A DNA stretch of 16,098 bases. Source: an uncultured Eubacteriales bacterium. Its GTDB lineage: Bacteria; Bacillota; Clostridia; Oscillospirales; Acutalibacteraceae. The notes beneath the pieces were generated by a model. The model did no database searches. It saw only the letters and a program-made list of their open reading frames with translations, and was not told the origin of the DNA. Below are positions 1-7,693 of the stretch, in pieces. Location: assembly GCA_900313475.1 (NCBI GenBank), contig OMRJ01000269.1, positions 1-16,098 of the forward strand, in the 5' to 3' direction. The translations under genes and the position numbers were made by a program. Each line of letters begins with the position of its first letter. The stretch's first letter is position 1.

Positions 1-102
1 ACGGCGCAGGAAAGCGGCATTGCGCTGCTTTCAACCGAAAAAAGGATGTTCGAAGCGTGCGGAATACTCTACACAAACGGACTCTGCGGTGCAAAGACAT
101 GA
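1..102 (+). CDS. DRTGG domain protein, C-terminal end (partial)
   Basis: An open frame enters from the left edge and stops at TGA 100-102, giving the last 33 residues of a protein. The tail contains the stretch MFEACGILYTNGL, which resembles the C-terminus of the small DRTGG-domain proteins often placed at the head of clostridial hydrogenase sensor clusters (established context, recalled and not searched). DRTGG proteins are thought to be small ligand-binding regulatory modules; no reaction is known. The stop codon overlaps the start of the next gene in an ATGA arrangement, so the two are probably translationally coupled. A complete DRTGG protein occurs again at 1813-2139. The assignment is plausible but rests on a short tail. 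Confidence 0.6.
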   Translation, partial: TAQESGIALLSTEKRMFEACGILYTNGLCGAKT

Positions 103-530
103 GTGAATGCTTAAAATTCCATTTCGATGTGGACGGCGAAAATTTCGTATCTGCCGGACAAGCCTCCGTTCAGGTAAAAAAGAATCTCCGTCAGCTCGGA
201 CTTCCTCCCGAAATCATCCGTCAGCTCTCTATCGCGATGTATGAGGGTGAAATAAATATGGTGATTCACGCGGGCGGCGGCGAAGCCGACGTAACCGTGT
301 ATGAGGACAGAATCGAAATAGTTCTTACAGACCACGGTCCCGGCATTGCCGATATATCGCTTGCCATGCAGGAGGGATATTCCACAGCCACCGAAAGCGT
401 CAGGGCACTGGGCTTCGGCGCGGGCATGGGACTGCCCAATATGAAGCGTTACACGGACGAAATGGCAATTGATTCCGTCGTCGGCAAAGGCACGGTCATT
501 ACCATGTGCGTGTATCTGAACAAACAATAA
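99..530 (+). CDS. RsbW-like anti-sigma-type ATP-binding protein
   Basis: This 143-residue protein is a stand-alone GHKL ATPase domain of the anti-sigma-factor (serine/threonine kinase) type. The N box is visible as EGEINMVIHA (residues 49-58, with N53 expected to bind Mg-ATP). The G1 box is DHGPGI (78-83) and the G2 box is GFGAGMGLPNM (105-115). The frame is open upstream to a codon at 57, but ATG 99 is preferred because it overlaps the previous stop as ATGA and gives the normal family length. RsbW proteins phosphorylate an anti-sigma-factor antagonist; no STAS-domain partner is present in the window, so its target is unknown. Its place before a HydS-like protein suggests it relays a redox or H2 signal (inference). 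Confidence 0.85.
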   Translation: MSECLKFHFDVDGENFVSAGQASVQVKKNLRQLGLPPEIIRQLSIAMYEGEINMVIHAGGGEADVTVYEDRIEIVLTDHGPGIADISLAMQEGYSTATESVRALGFGAGMGLPNMKRYTDEMAIDSVVGKGTVITMCVYLNKQ

Positions 531-539
531 GGTGATGCT

Positions 540-1826
540 TTGAATTCCTACAGACACTCGGTCGTTCTCGATGTCGACAAGTGCACCGGCTGCACCACGT
601 GTGCGCGGCACTGTCCAACCGAAGCGATCCGAATAATCGACAATCATGCCGAGATAAACACCGAGCGTTGTATTGACTGCGGCGAATGTATCAGGGTGTG
701 TCCGCACAAAGCAAAAAAAGCGATGTGCAGCAAGCTTGAGCACTATATGCATTACAAGTGGAAGATAGCGCTTCCGGCACCCGCTCTTTTCGGTCAGTTC
801 AACGGGCTTGACGATGTTGACGACGTGCTGCAGGGGCTTCTCGACATCGGCTTTGACGATGTTTACGAGGTCGCGAAGGCAGCAGAGCTTGTCTCGGCAT
901 ACACCCGTATTTACCTTAAGGCGGAGGGCATCAAAAAGCCTGTCATCAGTTCCGCCTGCCCCGTAATTTCACGCCTTATATCTTTACGTTTTCCGTATCT
1001 TAAAGATAATATTCTGCCGATTCTCCCTCCGATGGAGATTGCCGCAATTGAAGCGCGGGCAAAGGCGAAAAAAGAACATCCCGAATTTACGGACGAGGAT
1101 ATCGGCATATTTTTTATTTCACCGTGCGCCGCAAAGGTTAGCTACATTCGAAACGGCTACGGCTATTATCAGAGCAACATTGACGTTGTTGTGTCGCTCT
1201 CCGATATATATTTTATGCTTATAGGCGCAATGAAGCGCGGAAAAACCCCGTCGGTTTCGTCCGAGGCGGGAATGATAGGCATAGGCTGGGCGTCGACCGG
1301 CGGCGAGGCGTCCGCAATTCTCAACGACAGCTATCTCTCCGCCGACGGTATCGAAAACTGCATACAGGTTTTGGATTCAATTGAAAACGGCAATATCCCG
1401 CATCTTGAATTTGTCGAACTTTGCGCCTGCATCGGCGGGTGTGTCGGCGGCGTGATGACGATTGAAAATCCGTTTATTGCAAAAACGCGCCTTCTTACGG
1501 TGCGCAGATATATGCCGGTTTCGAAAAATTTTCTCTCTCCTGCCGATTCCTTTATTCCCGACGGATATCTCACCGATTCGCTGCCCTCATACACTCCCAT
1601 TTCTCGCCTGAGTGAGTCGATGAGCGAATCAATGAGAATGATGGCGAGTATTCAGCAGCTCCGCGAAACGCTCCCGGGTATCGACTGCGGCGCGTGCGGA
1701 AGCCCGACATGCCGCGCTTTTGCGGAGGACGTTGTAAAAGGGCTTGCGGGAGAAGCGAGAAAATGCGTCGTTCTTGAACAGCGCAAGCTTCAGAAAAAGG
1801 AGGAGTCCGGCGATGACTGTCGGTGA
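540..1826 (+). CDS. HydS-like [FeFe]-hydrogenase homologue (putative redox/H2 sensor)
   Basis: This 428-residue iron-sulfur protein starts with two [4Fe-4S] ferredoxin motifs (C15-x2-C18-x2-C21-x3-C25 and C44-x2-C47-x2-C50-x3-C54). A [FeFe]-hydrogenase large-subunit domain follows. The cysteines expected to bind the H-cluster are there: C140 in SSACP, C196 in SPCAAK, and C297 and C301 in CACIGGCVGG. The proton-transfer cysteine of catalytic enzymes is alanine (A139), as known for sensory HydS proteins. Near the C-terminus a further Fe-S motif (DCGACGSPTC, from about residue 382, plus a later Cys in GEARKCVV) is present; no PAS domain is visible. The start is TTG at 540: AAGGTGAT lies just upstream, and the in-frame stop at 528-530 leaves no other upstream start. 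It is probably a sensor and not a turnover enzyme (inference). Confidence 0.85.
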   Translation: MNSYRHSVVLDVDKCTGCTTCARHCPTEAIRIIDNHAEINTERCIDCGECIRVCPHKAKKAMCSKLEHYMHYKWKIALPAPALFGQFNGLDDVDDVLQGLLDIGFDDVYEVAKAAELVSAYTRIYLKAEGIKKPVISSACPVISRLISLRFPYLKDNILPILPPMEIAAIEARAKAKKEHPEFTDEDIGIFFISPCAAKVSYIRNGYGYYQSNIDVVVSLSDIYFMLIGAMKRGKTPSVSSEAGMIGIGWASTGGEASAILNDSYLSADGIENCIQVLDSIENGNIPHLEFVELCACIGGCVGGVMTIENPFIAKTRLLTVRRYMPVSKNFLSPADSFIPDGYLTDSLPSYTPISRLSESMSESMRMMASIQQLRETLPGIDCGACGSPTCRAFAEDVVKGLAGEARKCVVLEQRKLQKKEESGDDCR

Positions 1827-2139
1827 ACTTTCAAAAAAATGCGGCTTTGTCACCGTTTGCATGCCCGAACCCGACAGAGAAGTGAGCGGCTGCTATATCG
1901 GCGATCTTTTAAGCTGGGTTATGGGGCGCGCGCAGTCCGGAAACGCGTGGATAACGATAATGAGCAATGTTAATATTGCGGCTGTGGCTTCTCTTACGGA
2001 CGTTGCGGTTATCATCCTTGCAGAGGGAGTTATTCTTGACGAAAGCGTGGTTGCCGTTGCGTCGCAAAAAGGGATTAACATTGTTTCGAGCGACGTCCCC
2101 GCCTTTGAGACGGCAATGAAGCTCGGCGGCTGCGTATGA
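1813..2139 (+). CDS. DRTGG domain protein
   Basis: This small 108-residue protein matches the DRTGG-domain family. Recognisable parts are an N-terminal GCYIGDLLSWVMGRA stretch, a central WITIMSNVNIAAVASLTDVA, and a C-terminal GINIVSSDVPAFETAMKL. It is soluble, with no membrane segment or signal peptide. ATG 1813 is preferred over an in-frame ATG at 1744 because AGGAGGAG lies at 1798-1805 with good spacing, and the shorter form begins directly at the domain (MTVGELSKKCG). It overlaps the preceding gene by 14 bases and the next by 4 bases (ATGA), which points to coupled translation. Function is unknown; it probably binds a nucleotide-like ligand or a partner of the sensor module (inference). 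Confidence 0.8.
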   Translation: MTVGELSKKCGFVTVCMPEPDREVSGCYIGDLLSWVMGRAQSGNAWITIMSNVNIAAVASLTDVAVIILAEGVILDESVVAVASQKGINIVSSDVPAFETAMKLGGCV

Positions 2140-2873
2140 AAAAATACTATTACGATTTTCATATTCACTCCTGTCTTTCCCCTTGCGCGGACGACGACAT
2201 GACCCCGAACAATATTGCCGGAACGGCGGTGCTCGCGGGACTTGAAGCCGTTGCTCTTACGGATCACAATTCCTCCAAAAACTGCCCCGCATTTTTTGAG
2301 GCGGCAAAGAAGTACGGACTCATTCCGATTGCCGGAATGGAGCTTACCACCGCGGAGGATATCCACATTGTGTGTCTGTTTCCCGAACTTGACGGCGCGA
2401 TGAAATTTGATGCGTATGTGTCGAAGTATCGCATGAAGATTCCGAACAGAACCGACATTTTCGGCGAACAGCTTATTATGAACGGCGAAGACGAAATAAT
2501 CGGCAGAGAAGATTATTTTCTCCCGGCTGCGTCGGAGATTACGGTCGATGACGCGCCGAATATCGTTTCGCTGTTCGGCGGAATATGCTATCCCGCGCAT
2601 GTTGACAGGGAGGCGAACGGCATTATCGCCACTCTCGGAACCTTCCCCGAAAACACGGGCTTTCGCAATGCGGAGTTTTACGATCACGGCAAAGAGGAAG
2701 AATATCTCAGAAAGTATTCCGCGCTTGCCGAAAAACGTCTTTTGGTATCGAGCGACGCTCACAACCTCTGGAATATCCGTGATAAAAGCGCATTTCTGGA
2801 GATCGACGACGAACCGTATTCGTCCGACAGAGTGCGCAGACAAATACTTCGTTTGCTCGGAGCTGAAATATGA
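2136..2873 (+). CDS. PHP domain metal-dependent phosphoesterase
   Basis: This 245-residue protein is a PHP-family phosphoesterase. Metal-binding motifs occur in order: HIH (H9, H11) in DFHIHSCLSP, TDH (D43, H44), the glutamate of GMELTTAEDIHIV, PAHVDR in the second half, and SSDAHN near the C-terminus. These fit the PHP trinuclear site, so hydrolytic activity on a phosphoester is likely; the substrate is not evident. The start overlaps the preceding stop as ATGA, and its own stop overlaps the next start the same way. PHP proteins of this size recur beside DRTGG and HydS-like genes in Clostridia (recalled context), so it may make or destroy a small signal used by the module (inference). Confidence 0.85.
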   Translation: MKKYYYDFHIHSCLSPCADDDMTPNNIAGTAVLAGLEAVALTDHNSSKNCPAFFEAAKKYGLIPIAGMELTTAEDIHIVCLFPELDGAMKFDAYVSKYRMKIPNRTDIFGEQLIMNGEDEIIGREDYFLPAASEITVDDAPNIVSLFGGICYPAHVDREANGIIATLGTFPENTGFRNAEFYDHGKEEEYLRKYSALAEKRLLVSSDAHNLWNIRDKSAFLEIDDEPYSSDRVRRQILRLLGAEI

Positions 2874-3427
2874 AAGAATTATCACTTAACATTCTCGATA
2901 TCTCGATGAATTCCGTCAAGGCGCGTGCCGGCACCGTAAGCGTCACGCTCACCGAAACGGACGAAACGCTTGAGATAAAAATAGCGGACGACGGCTGCGG
3001 CATGAAAAAGGAGCTGCTCGAAAGCGTAACGGATCCTTTTACCACCACCCGCACCACACGCAAGGTCGGACTCGGCATTCCGTTTTTTAAGATGGAGGCG
3101 GAGCAGACAGGCGGTTTTCTTACGGTAACATCAAAGCATGAAAGCGAATTCCCCGAATCGCACGGCACGGTAACAACGGCGCTGTTTTACAAAAATCATC
3201 TTGATTTTACGCCTCTCGGCGATATTGTTTCTACGGTTGTGACGCTTATTCAAGGCTCACCCGACATCAGGTGGATTTTTGTGCATAAAACGCCGCGCGG
3301 AGAGATCTCTCTGGATACCGATGAACTCAAAGCCGTTCTCGGCGATGTACCGCTTTCCGCTCCCGACGTGCTTGTATGGATAGGTGAAAACCTGAAGGAG
3401 CAGTACGAAACTGTCGGGTACAATTAA
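2870..3427 (+). CDS. Orphan histidine-kinase-type ATPase domain protein
   Basis: This 185-residue protein carries a GHKL ATPase fold of histidine-kinase type. The N box is around DISMNSVKA (residues 10-18, N14), the G1 box is DDGCGM (40-45), DPFTTTR (55-61) is an F-box-like element, and VGLGIPFF (66-73) is the G2 box. There is no dimerisation/phospho-acceptor helix pair and no sensor or membrane region, so it is not a complete histidine kinase. The last ~80 residues are not recognised. ATG 2870 overlaps the previous stop in an ATGA. It is the second GHKL ATPase of the cluster and clearly differs from the RsbW-like one at 99-530. A regulatory role in the hydrogenase operon is inferred. Confidence 0.8.
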   Translation: MKELSLNILDISMNSVKARAGTVSVTLTETDETLEIKIADDGCGMKKELLESVTDPFTTTRTTRKVGLGIPFFKMEAEQTGGFLTVTSKHESEFPESHGTVTTALFYKNHLDFTPLGDIVSTVVTLIQGSPDIRWIFVHKTPRGEISLDTDELKAVLGDVPLSAPDVLVWIGENLKEQYETVGYN

Positions 3428-3458
3428 AAAACATATAAAAGCGAAAGGAATAAAAGTC

Positions 3459-3824
3459 ATGAAGTCATTGGCAGAACTTGCAGCTATCAGAGAAAAAATG
3501 CAGAACAAGGTAGTGCTTCGCGAGGGCGGCAGCGACATAAGAGTCGTTGTCGGCATGGCGACCTGCGGCATCGCGGCGGGCGCAAGACCGGTTCTCAACA
3601 CGTTTGTCGAGGAGGTAGCAAAAGCCGGTCTTTCCGATAAGATAACAGTCACGCAGACAGGCTGCATCGGCATATGTCAGTTTGAACCCGTAGTTGAAAT
3701 CTATGAATCGGGCAAGGACAAGGTAACATACGTTAAAATGACTCCCGAAAAAGCTAAGGAAGTCGTAGAAAAGCATCTCAAGGGCGGACAGGTCATTGAG
3801 GACTATGTAATTAAAAACATATAA
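3459..3824 (+). CDS. (2Fe-2S) ferredoxin-domain protein, HndB-like hydrogenase subunit
   Basis: This 121-residue thioredoxin-fold [2Fe-2S] protein resembles HndB of NADP-reducing hydrogenases and the small proteins encoded before NuoF in clostridial hydrogenase operons. The motif TCGIAAGARPVL (C36) is followed by TGCIGIC (C69 and C73). Only three of the four cysteines of a classic NuoE-type centre are visible: the Cys four residues after C36 is replaced in CGIAAGA, as I recall for this subfamily, so cluster ligation is uncertain. The start at 3459 has AAAGGA upstream with about 10 bases of spacing. A 31-base gap without a terminator separates it from the regulatory genes, and 18 bases separate it from the flavoprotein gene. 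Confidence 0.85.
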   Translation: MKSLAELAAIREKMQNKVVLREGGSDIRVVVGMATCGIAAGARPVLNTFVEEVAKAGLSDKITVTQTGCIGICQFEPVVEIYESGKDKVTYVKMTPEKAKEVVEKHLKGGQVIEDYVIKNI

Positions 3825-3842
3825 TAATTTGGAGGTAGAAAT

Positions 3843-5663
3843 ATGGTTCGTGCACAGGTACTTATCTGCGGCGGCACCGGCTGTACTTCTTCGGGAAGCA
3901 AAAAGCTTATAGCCGAATTTGAGGCACAGATCGCAAAAAACGGTCTTGAGGATGAAGTCAAGATTGTAAGAACGGGTTGCTTCGGTCTTTGCGCCCTCGG
4001 TCCCGTTGTTATTGTTTATCCCGACGGAACTTTTTATTCGAGAGTTCAGGAGGAGGATGTTAAGGATATCGTTGAAGAGCATCTCATCAAGGGCAGAGTC
4101 GTTGAACGCCTTGCTTACAAGGATGTTGCGGAGGGTGTTGAGCTAAAGCACGGCAACGTGTCGCTCAATGACACTACGTTCTATGCAAAGCAGAAGCGTG
4201 TCGCATTGAGAAACTGCGGTGTTATCAATCCCGAAAGCATTGACGAATACATTGCGATGGACGGCTATGCCGCGCTCGGTAAGGCTCTTACCGAAATGAC
4301 ACCCGATGATGTTATTCGGGTTGTCAAGGATTCGGGGCTTCGCGGCAGAGGCGGCGGCGGATTTCCGACCGGACTTAAGTGGAGCTTTACCGCAAAGAAT
4401 CAGGCAGACCAAAAGTATGTCGTCTGCAATGCCGACGAAGGTGACCCCGGCGCATTTATGGACCGTTCCGTGCTTGAGGGCGACCCGCACGCGGTAGTTG
4501 AGGCAATGGCTATCTGCGGCTATGCCACGGGTGCAAGCGAAGGCTATGTGTATGTTCGCGCCGAGTATCCCATTGCGGTTGCGCGTCTTCAGAAGGCAAT
4601 CGAGGATGCCAGAGCATACGGGCTTCTCGGCAAGGATATTTTCGGATCCGGTTTCGATTTCGACCTGTTTATCCGTCTCGGTGCCGGCGCGTTTGTTTGC
4701 GGTGAGGAAACTGCTCTTATGACCTCCATCGAGGGCAACAGAGGTGAGCCGCGTCCCCGTCCGCCTTATCCCGCGGTCAAGGGTCTTTTCGGCAAGCCCA
4801 CAACAGAAAATAACGTTGAAACCTTTGCAAATATTCCGCAGATAATTCTTCACGGTGCATCGTTTTTCAATACAATGGGAACCGAAAAGTCAAAGGGCAC
4901 GAAAGTATTCGCGCTCGGCGGCAAAATTCGTCACACAGGACTTGTTGAGATTCCCATGGGTACAACGCTGCGCGAAATTGTCGAGGACATCGGCGGCGGT
5001 ATTCCGAACGGTAAAAAGTTCAAAGCCGCACAGTCCGGCGGTCCCTCCGGCGGATGTATTCCCGCGTCGCTTCTTGATATAGAAATCGACTACGATAACC
5101 TTATCGCACAGGGCGCAATGATGGGATCGGGCGGTCTTATCGTCATGGATGAGGACACCTGCATGGTCGATATCGCAAAGTTCTTCCTTGAATTTACGGT
5201 CGATGAGTCATGCGGCAAGTGCACTCCGTGCCGAATCGGAACAAAGCGCCTTTATGAGATTCTTGAGAAAATAACCTCCGGCAAGGGAACACTTGCGGAC
5301 CTTGACGAAATGGAGAGCCTTTGCAAATACATTAAAGAAAATTCACTGTGCGGACTCGGACAGACGGCTCCGAACCCTGTCCTTTCCACTTACCGATTCT
5401 TTAAGGACGAATACGTGGCGCACGTTAAAGACAAAAAATGCCCCGCAGGCGTATGTAAAAAGCTCCTTTCGTTCTCCGTTGACCGTGATTTGTGCAAGGG
5501 CTGCGGCATGTGCGCAAGAAACTGCCCCGCCGACGCTATCTTCAAGACTACATACATCGCTCCCGAACACAAGCTCCCCTCGTACTGCATCGATACCGAC
5601 AAGTGCATAAAGTGCGGTGCGTGTATGAGCACCTGTAAGTTCAAGGCGATTTCCAAAAAATAA
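3843..5663 (+). CDS. NuoF-type FMN/NADH-binding subunit of bifurcating-type hydrogenase
   Basis: This 606-residue flavoprotein matches the HydB/HndC/NuoF family, which oxidises or reduces NAD(P)H through FMN in the cytoplasm. Domains in order: an N-terminal thioredoxin-like [2Fe-2S] domain with C9, C14, C46 and C50; the FMN-binding loop GRGGGGFPTG (about 166-175); the nucleotide-binding GAGAFVCGEETALMTSIEG (about 280-298); an SLBB-like region; a [4Fe-4S] site built from SCGKCTPCRIGT (about 455-466) and a later Cys in SLCGLGQ; and a C-terminal two-cluster ferredoxin domain (CKGCGMCARNC from about 550, then CIKCGACMSTC). The extra N- and C-terminal Fe-S domains separate it from complex I NuoF and are typical of electron-bifurcating hydrogenases. 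The start is set by GGAGG at 3831-3835. Confidence 0.95.
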   Translation: MVRAQVLICGGTGCTSSGSKKLIAEFEAQIAKNGLEDEVKIVRTGCFGLCALGPVVIVYPDGTFYSRVQEEDVKDIVEEHLIKGRVVERLAYKDVAEGVELKHGNVSLNDTTFYAKQKRVALRNCGVINPESIDEYIAMDGYAALGKALTEMTPDDVIRVVKDSGLRGRGGGGFPTGLKWSFTAKNQADQKYVVCNADEGDPGAFMDRSVLEGDPHAVVEAMAICGYATGASEGYVYVRAEYPIAVARLQKAIEDARAYGLLGKDIFGSGFDFDLFIRLGAGAFVCGEETALMTSIEGNRGEPRPRPPYPAVKGLFGKPTTENNVETFANIPQIILHGASFFNTMGTEKSKGTKVFALGGKIRHTGLVEIPMGTTLREIVEDIGGGIPNGKKFKAAQSGGPSGGCIPASLLDIEIDYDNLIAQGAMMGSGGLIVMDEDTCMVDIAKFFLEFTVDESCGKCTPCRIGTKRLYEILEKITSGKGTLADLDEMESLCKYIKENSLCGLGQTAPNPVLSTYRFFKDEYVAHVKDKKCPAGVCKKLLSFSVDRDLCKGCGMCARNCPADAIFKTTYIAPEHKLPSYCIDTDKCIKCGACMSTCKFKAISKK

Positions 5664-5678
5664 GGAGGAGCTTGTAAA

Positions 5679-7424
5679 ATGGCTGATGTTAACATTAAAA
5701 TAAACGGCAGAGACATTACGGTGCCCGCCGGCAGCACCATTCTTGAGGCTGCCCGCATGGCGGGAATACAGATTCCCACTCTCTGCTATCTCAAAGAGAT
5801 AAACGAAATCGGCGCATGCCGTATCTGCGTTGTTGAGGTCAAGGGCGCCAGAAGCCTCGTTGCAGCGTGTGTATTCCCCGTAAACGAGGGAATGGAAGTG
5901 TTCACAAACACCCCCAAGGTTATAGAATCGAGAAAAACCACCCTAAAGCTCTTGCTGTCAAACCACAGGAAAGAGTGTCTTTCCTGTGTTCGCTCAGGCT
6001 CATGCGAACTGCAGAAGCTCTGCCATGACTACGGTATTGAGGATGAGAACGCTTTCGAGGGTGTTAAGAGCCGCTATGACATAGATGCTTCGGCATCCCA
6101 TATGTACAGAGATAACGAAAAGTGCATTCTCTGCCGCCGCTGTGTAGCCGTGTGTGACAAGAATCAGTCAGTCGGAGTTATCGGAGCAAACGCCAGAGGC
6201 TTCGATACACATATCGGCTGTGCGTTTGAACTTCCGCTCGGCGAGGTGGGCTGCATTTCGTGCGGTCAGTGCATTACCGTGTGCCCCACGGGAGCACTCT
6301 CCGAGAGAGACGACACGCAAAAGGTTATGGATGCTCTCAACGATCCCGATAAGCACGTTATCGTTCAGACAGCTCCCGCCGTCAGAGTGGGGCTCGGTGA
6401 GGAATTCGGCTATCCGATGGGCACAGTTGTCACGGGCAAGATGGTCGCTGCTTTGAGAGCGCTCGGCTTCGACAAGGTATTCGATACCAATTTCTCAGCC
6501 GACCTTACCATAATGGAGGAAGCGACGGAGTTCCTCGGCAGATACACCGAAAAGAAAAATCTTCCCCTCATCACCTCATGCTCGCCCGGATGGATCAAAT
6601 TCTGCGAGACGTATTACCCCGAATTTATTCCCAATCTTTCAACCTGCAAGTCCCCGCAGGGAATGTTCGGTTCCGTGGCAAAGACCTACTATGCAAAGCT
6701 TATGAATATCGATCCGAAAGACATCTTTGTTGTTTCGGCAATGCCCTGTACCGCCAAAAAATTTGAAGCGGAACGTTTCGGACACACGGCGGTTCCCGGT
6801 CTTGCGGATATTGATGCGGTTATTACCGTCAGAGAGCTTGCCCGCATGATAAAAAAGAACGGCATTATGTTTAATGATCTTCCCGATGACAGCTTTGACG
6901 CGCCTTTCGGACTCGGTTCGGGCGCCGGTACCATTTTCGGCGCAACCGGCGGCGTTATGGAAGCGGCTTTGAGAACGGCATATGAAACTCTCACGCACGA
7001 GGAACTTAAAAATCTTGATTTTACCGATGTCAGAGGCGTTGAGGGAATTAAAGAAGCCACCTACACCATTGCCGGCAATGTTATAAAAGTTGCCGTTGCT
7101 TCCGGTACCGCGAACGCAAAAAAGCTTCTCGATATGGTTAAAAACGGCGAAAAGCAGTATGACTTCATAGAGATCATGGCTTGTCCCGGCGGCTGTGTAA
7201 ACGGCGGCGGTCAGCCCATTCAACCCGCGTATGTCCGCAATTTCACCGATGTTCGCGCGGCAAGAGCTGCGGGACTTTATGCGGATGATAAGGCGCTTCC
7301 CGTCAGAAAATCCCACGAAAACCCGGATATAAAGAGAATCTACGAGGAGTTTTTCGGCAAGCCCAATTCGCATTTGGCGCATGAAATACTCCACACCGCA
7401 TACACCGTCCGCAAAAAGTATTAA
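5679..7424 (+). CDS. hydA: NADH-dependent [FeFe] hydrogenase catalytic subunit (HydA/HndD, group A6 type)
   Basis: This 581-residue catalytic subunit reduces protons or oxidises H2 and exchanges electrons with the NuoF-type partner. Visible in order: a plant-type [2Fe-2S] site (C36, C47, C50, C64), the His-Cys [4Fe-4S] motif H96-x3-C100-x2-C103-x5-C109, two ferredoxin clusters (C149-C159 and C192-C202), and the H-cluster loops. L1 is TSCSPGW (299-305), L2 is MPCTAKKFE (355-363) and L3 is EIMACPGGCVNGGGQP (498-513). The C-terminus ends soon after the catalytic domain, as in group A6 enzymes. L1 has Ser where the classic motif TSCCPxW has its second Cys. SD AAGGAGG precedes ATG 5679, 15 bases after nuoF. 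An intrinsic terminator follows at 7486-7550, so it is the last gene of the operon. Confidence 0.95.
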   Translation: MADVNIKINGRDITVPAGSTILEAARMAGIQIPTLCYLKEINEIGACRICVVEVKGARSLVAACVFPVNEGMEVFTNTPKVIESRKTTLKLLLSNHRKECLSCVRSGSCELQKLCHDYGIEDENAFEGVKSRYDIDASASHMYRDNEKCILCRRCVAVCDKNQSVGVIGANARGFDTHIGCAFELPLGEVGCISCGQCITVCPTGALSERDDTQKVMDALNDPDKHVIVQTAPAVRVGLGEEFGYPMGTVVTGKMVAALRALGFDKVFDTNFSADLTIMEEATEFLGRYTEKKNLPLITSCSPGWIKFCETYYPEFIPNLSTCKSPQGMFGSVAKTYYAKLMNIDPKDIFVVSAMPCTAKKFEAERFGHTAVPGLADIDAVITVRELARMIKKNGIMFNDLPDDSFDAPFGLGSGAGTIFGATGGVMEAALRTAYETLTHEELKNLDFTDVRGVEGIKEATYTIAGNVIKVAVASGTANAKKLLDMVKNGEKQYDFIEIMACPGGCVNGGGQPIQPAYVRNFTDVRAARAAGLYADDKALPVRKSHENPDIKRIYEEFFGKPNSHLAHEILHTAYTVRKKY

Positions 7425-7485
7425 AAACAACGGCTTTTATTTGGATGCTGCGTTTTTCGCAGACAAAAGAGTAAAACAGTAAACG

Positions 7486-7550
7486 AAAAATCATACTTCG
7501 CTTGTCGCATTTAAACCGAATGCAAAGCGGAGTATGGTTTTTGTTTTTTT
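7486..7550 (+). terminator. Intrinsic terminator of the hydrogenase operon
   Basis: The left arm CATACTTCGCTTGTCGCATT (7492-7511) pairs with AATGCAAAGCGGAGTATG (7519-7536) with a few internal mismatches and a 7-base loop. It is followed directly by a T-rich run GTTTTTGTTTTTTT (7537-7550). An A-run before the stem (7486-7490) can extend pairing into the T-run, so it may act in both directions. It lies about 60 bases after the hydA stop. Confidence 0.85.
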
Positions 7551-7647
7551 ATTTTCATTTTTTTAGGTTATTTTCTGTTTGCCGTGTATGTTTTTTTGTG
7601 CAGAAAATATCCGCTGAATCTAAAAACCTCCCCTTGTTTTTTTGTAA

Positions 7648-7676
7648 TTGATTTTTGTTTATGTTAATGTTATAAT
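7648..7676 (+). promoter_or_regulatory. SigA-type promoter of the glycan operon
   Basis: The -35 element TTGATT (7648-7653) matches four of six consensus positions. A spacer of exactly 17 bases separates it from a perfect -10 TATAAT (7671-7676), and TG one base upstream of the -10 adds an extended -10. Transcription would start near 7683, giving a leader of about 52 bases before ATG 7735. No operator palindrome is evident around it. Confidence 0.85.
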
Positions 7677-7693
7677 TTTATTGTAAAATTTTC

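Noticed and set aside
57..98. Upstream ATG 57 as the start of the RsbW-like protein
   Set aside because: It would overlap the DRTGG coding tail and add 14 non-family residues; the ATGA overlap at 99-102 fits better.
540..1826. The HydS-like gene as a second catalytic hydrogenase
   Set aside because: The proton-transfer Cys is Ala and the L1 and L3 loops diverge from catalytic consensus, so H2 turnover is unlikely.
6639..7430. A 263-codon open frame on the minus strand opposite hydA
   Set aside because: It is the shadow of a strongly conserved plus-strand gene, has no recognisable domain and no ribosome site of note. Other long minus-strand frames (for example 1893-2885 and 9296-10063) are rejected for the same reason.
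7448..7462. CTGCG/CGCAG hairpin as the hydA terminator
   Set aside because: It has a 5-bp stem and is followed by ACAAAAG and not a T-run; the hairpin at 7492-7536 with its T-run is the better terminator.
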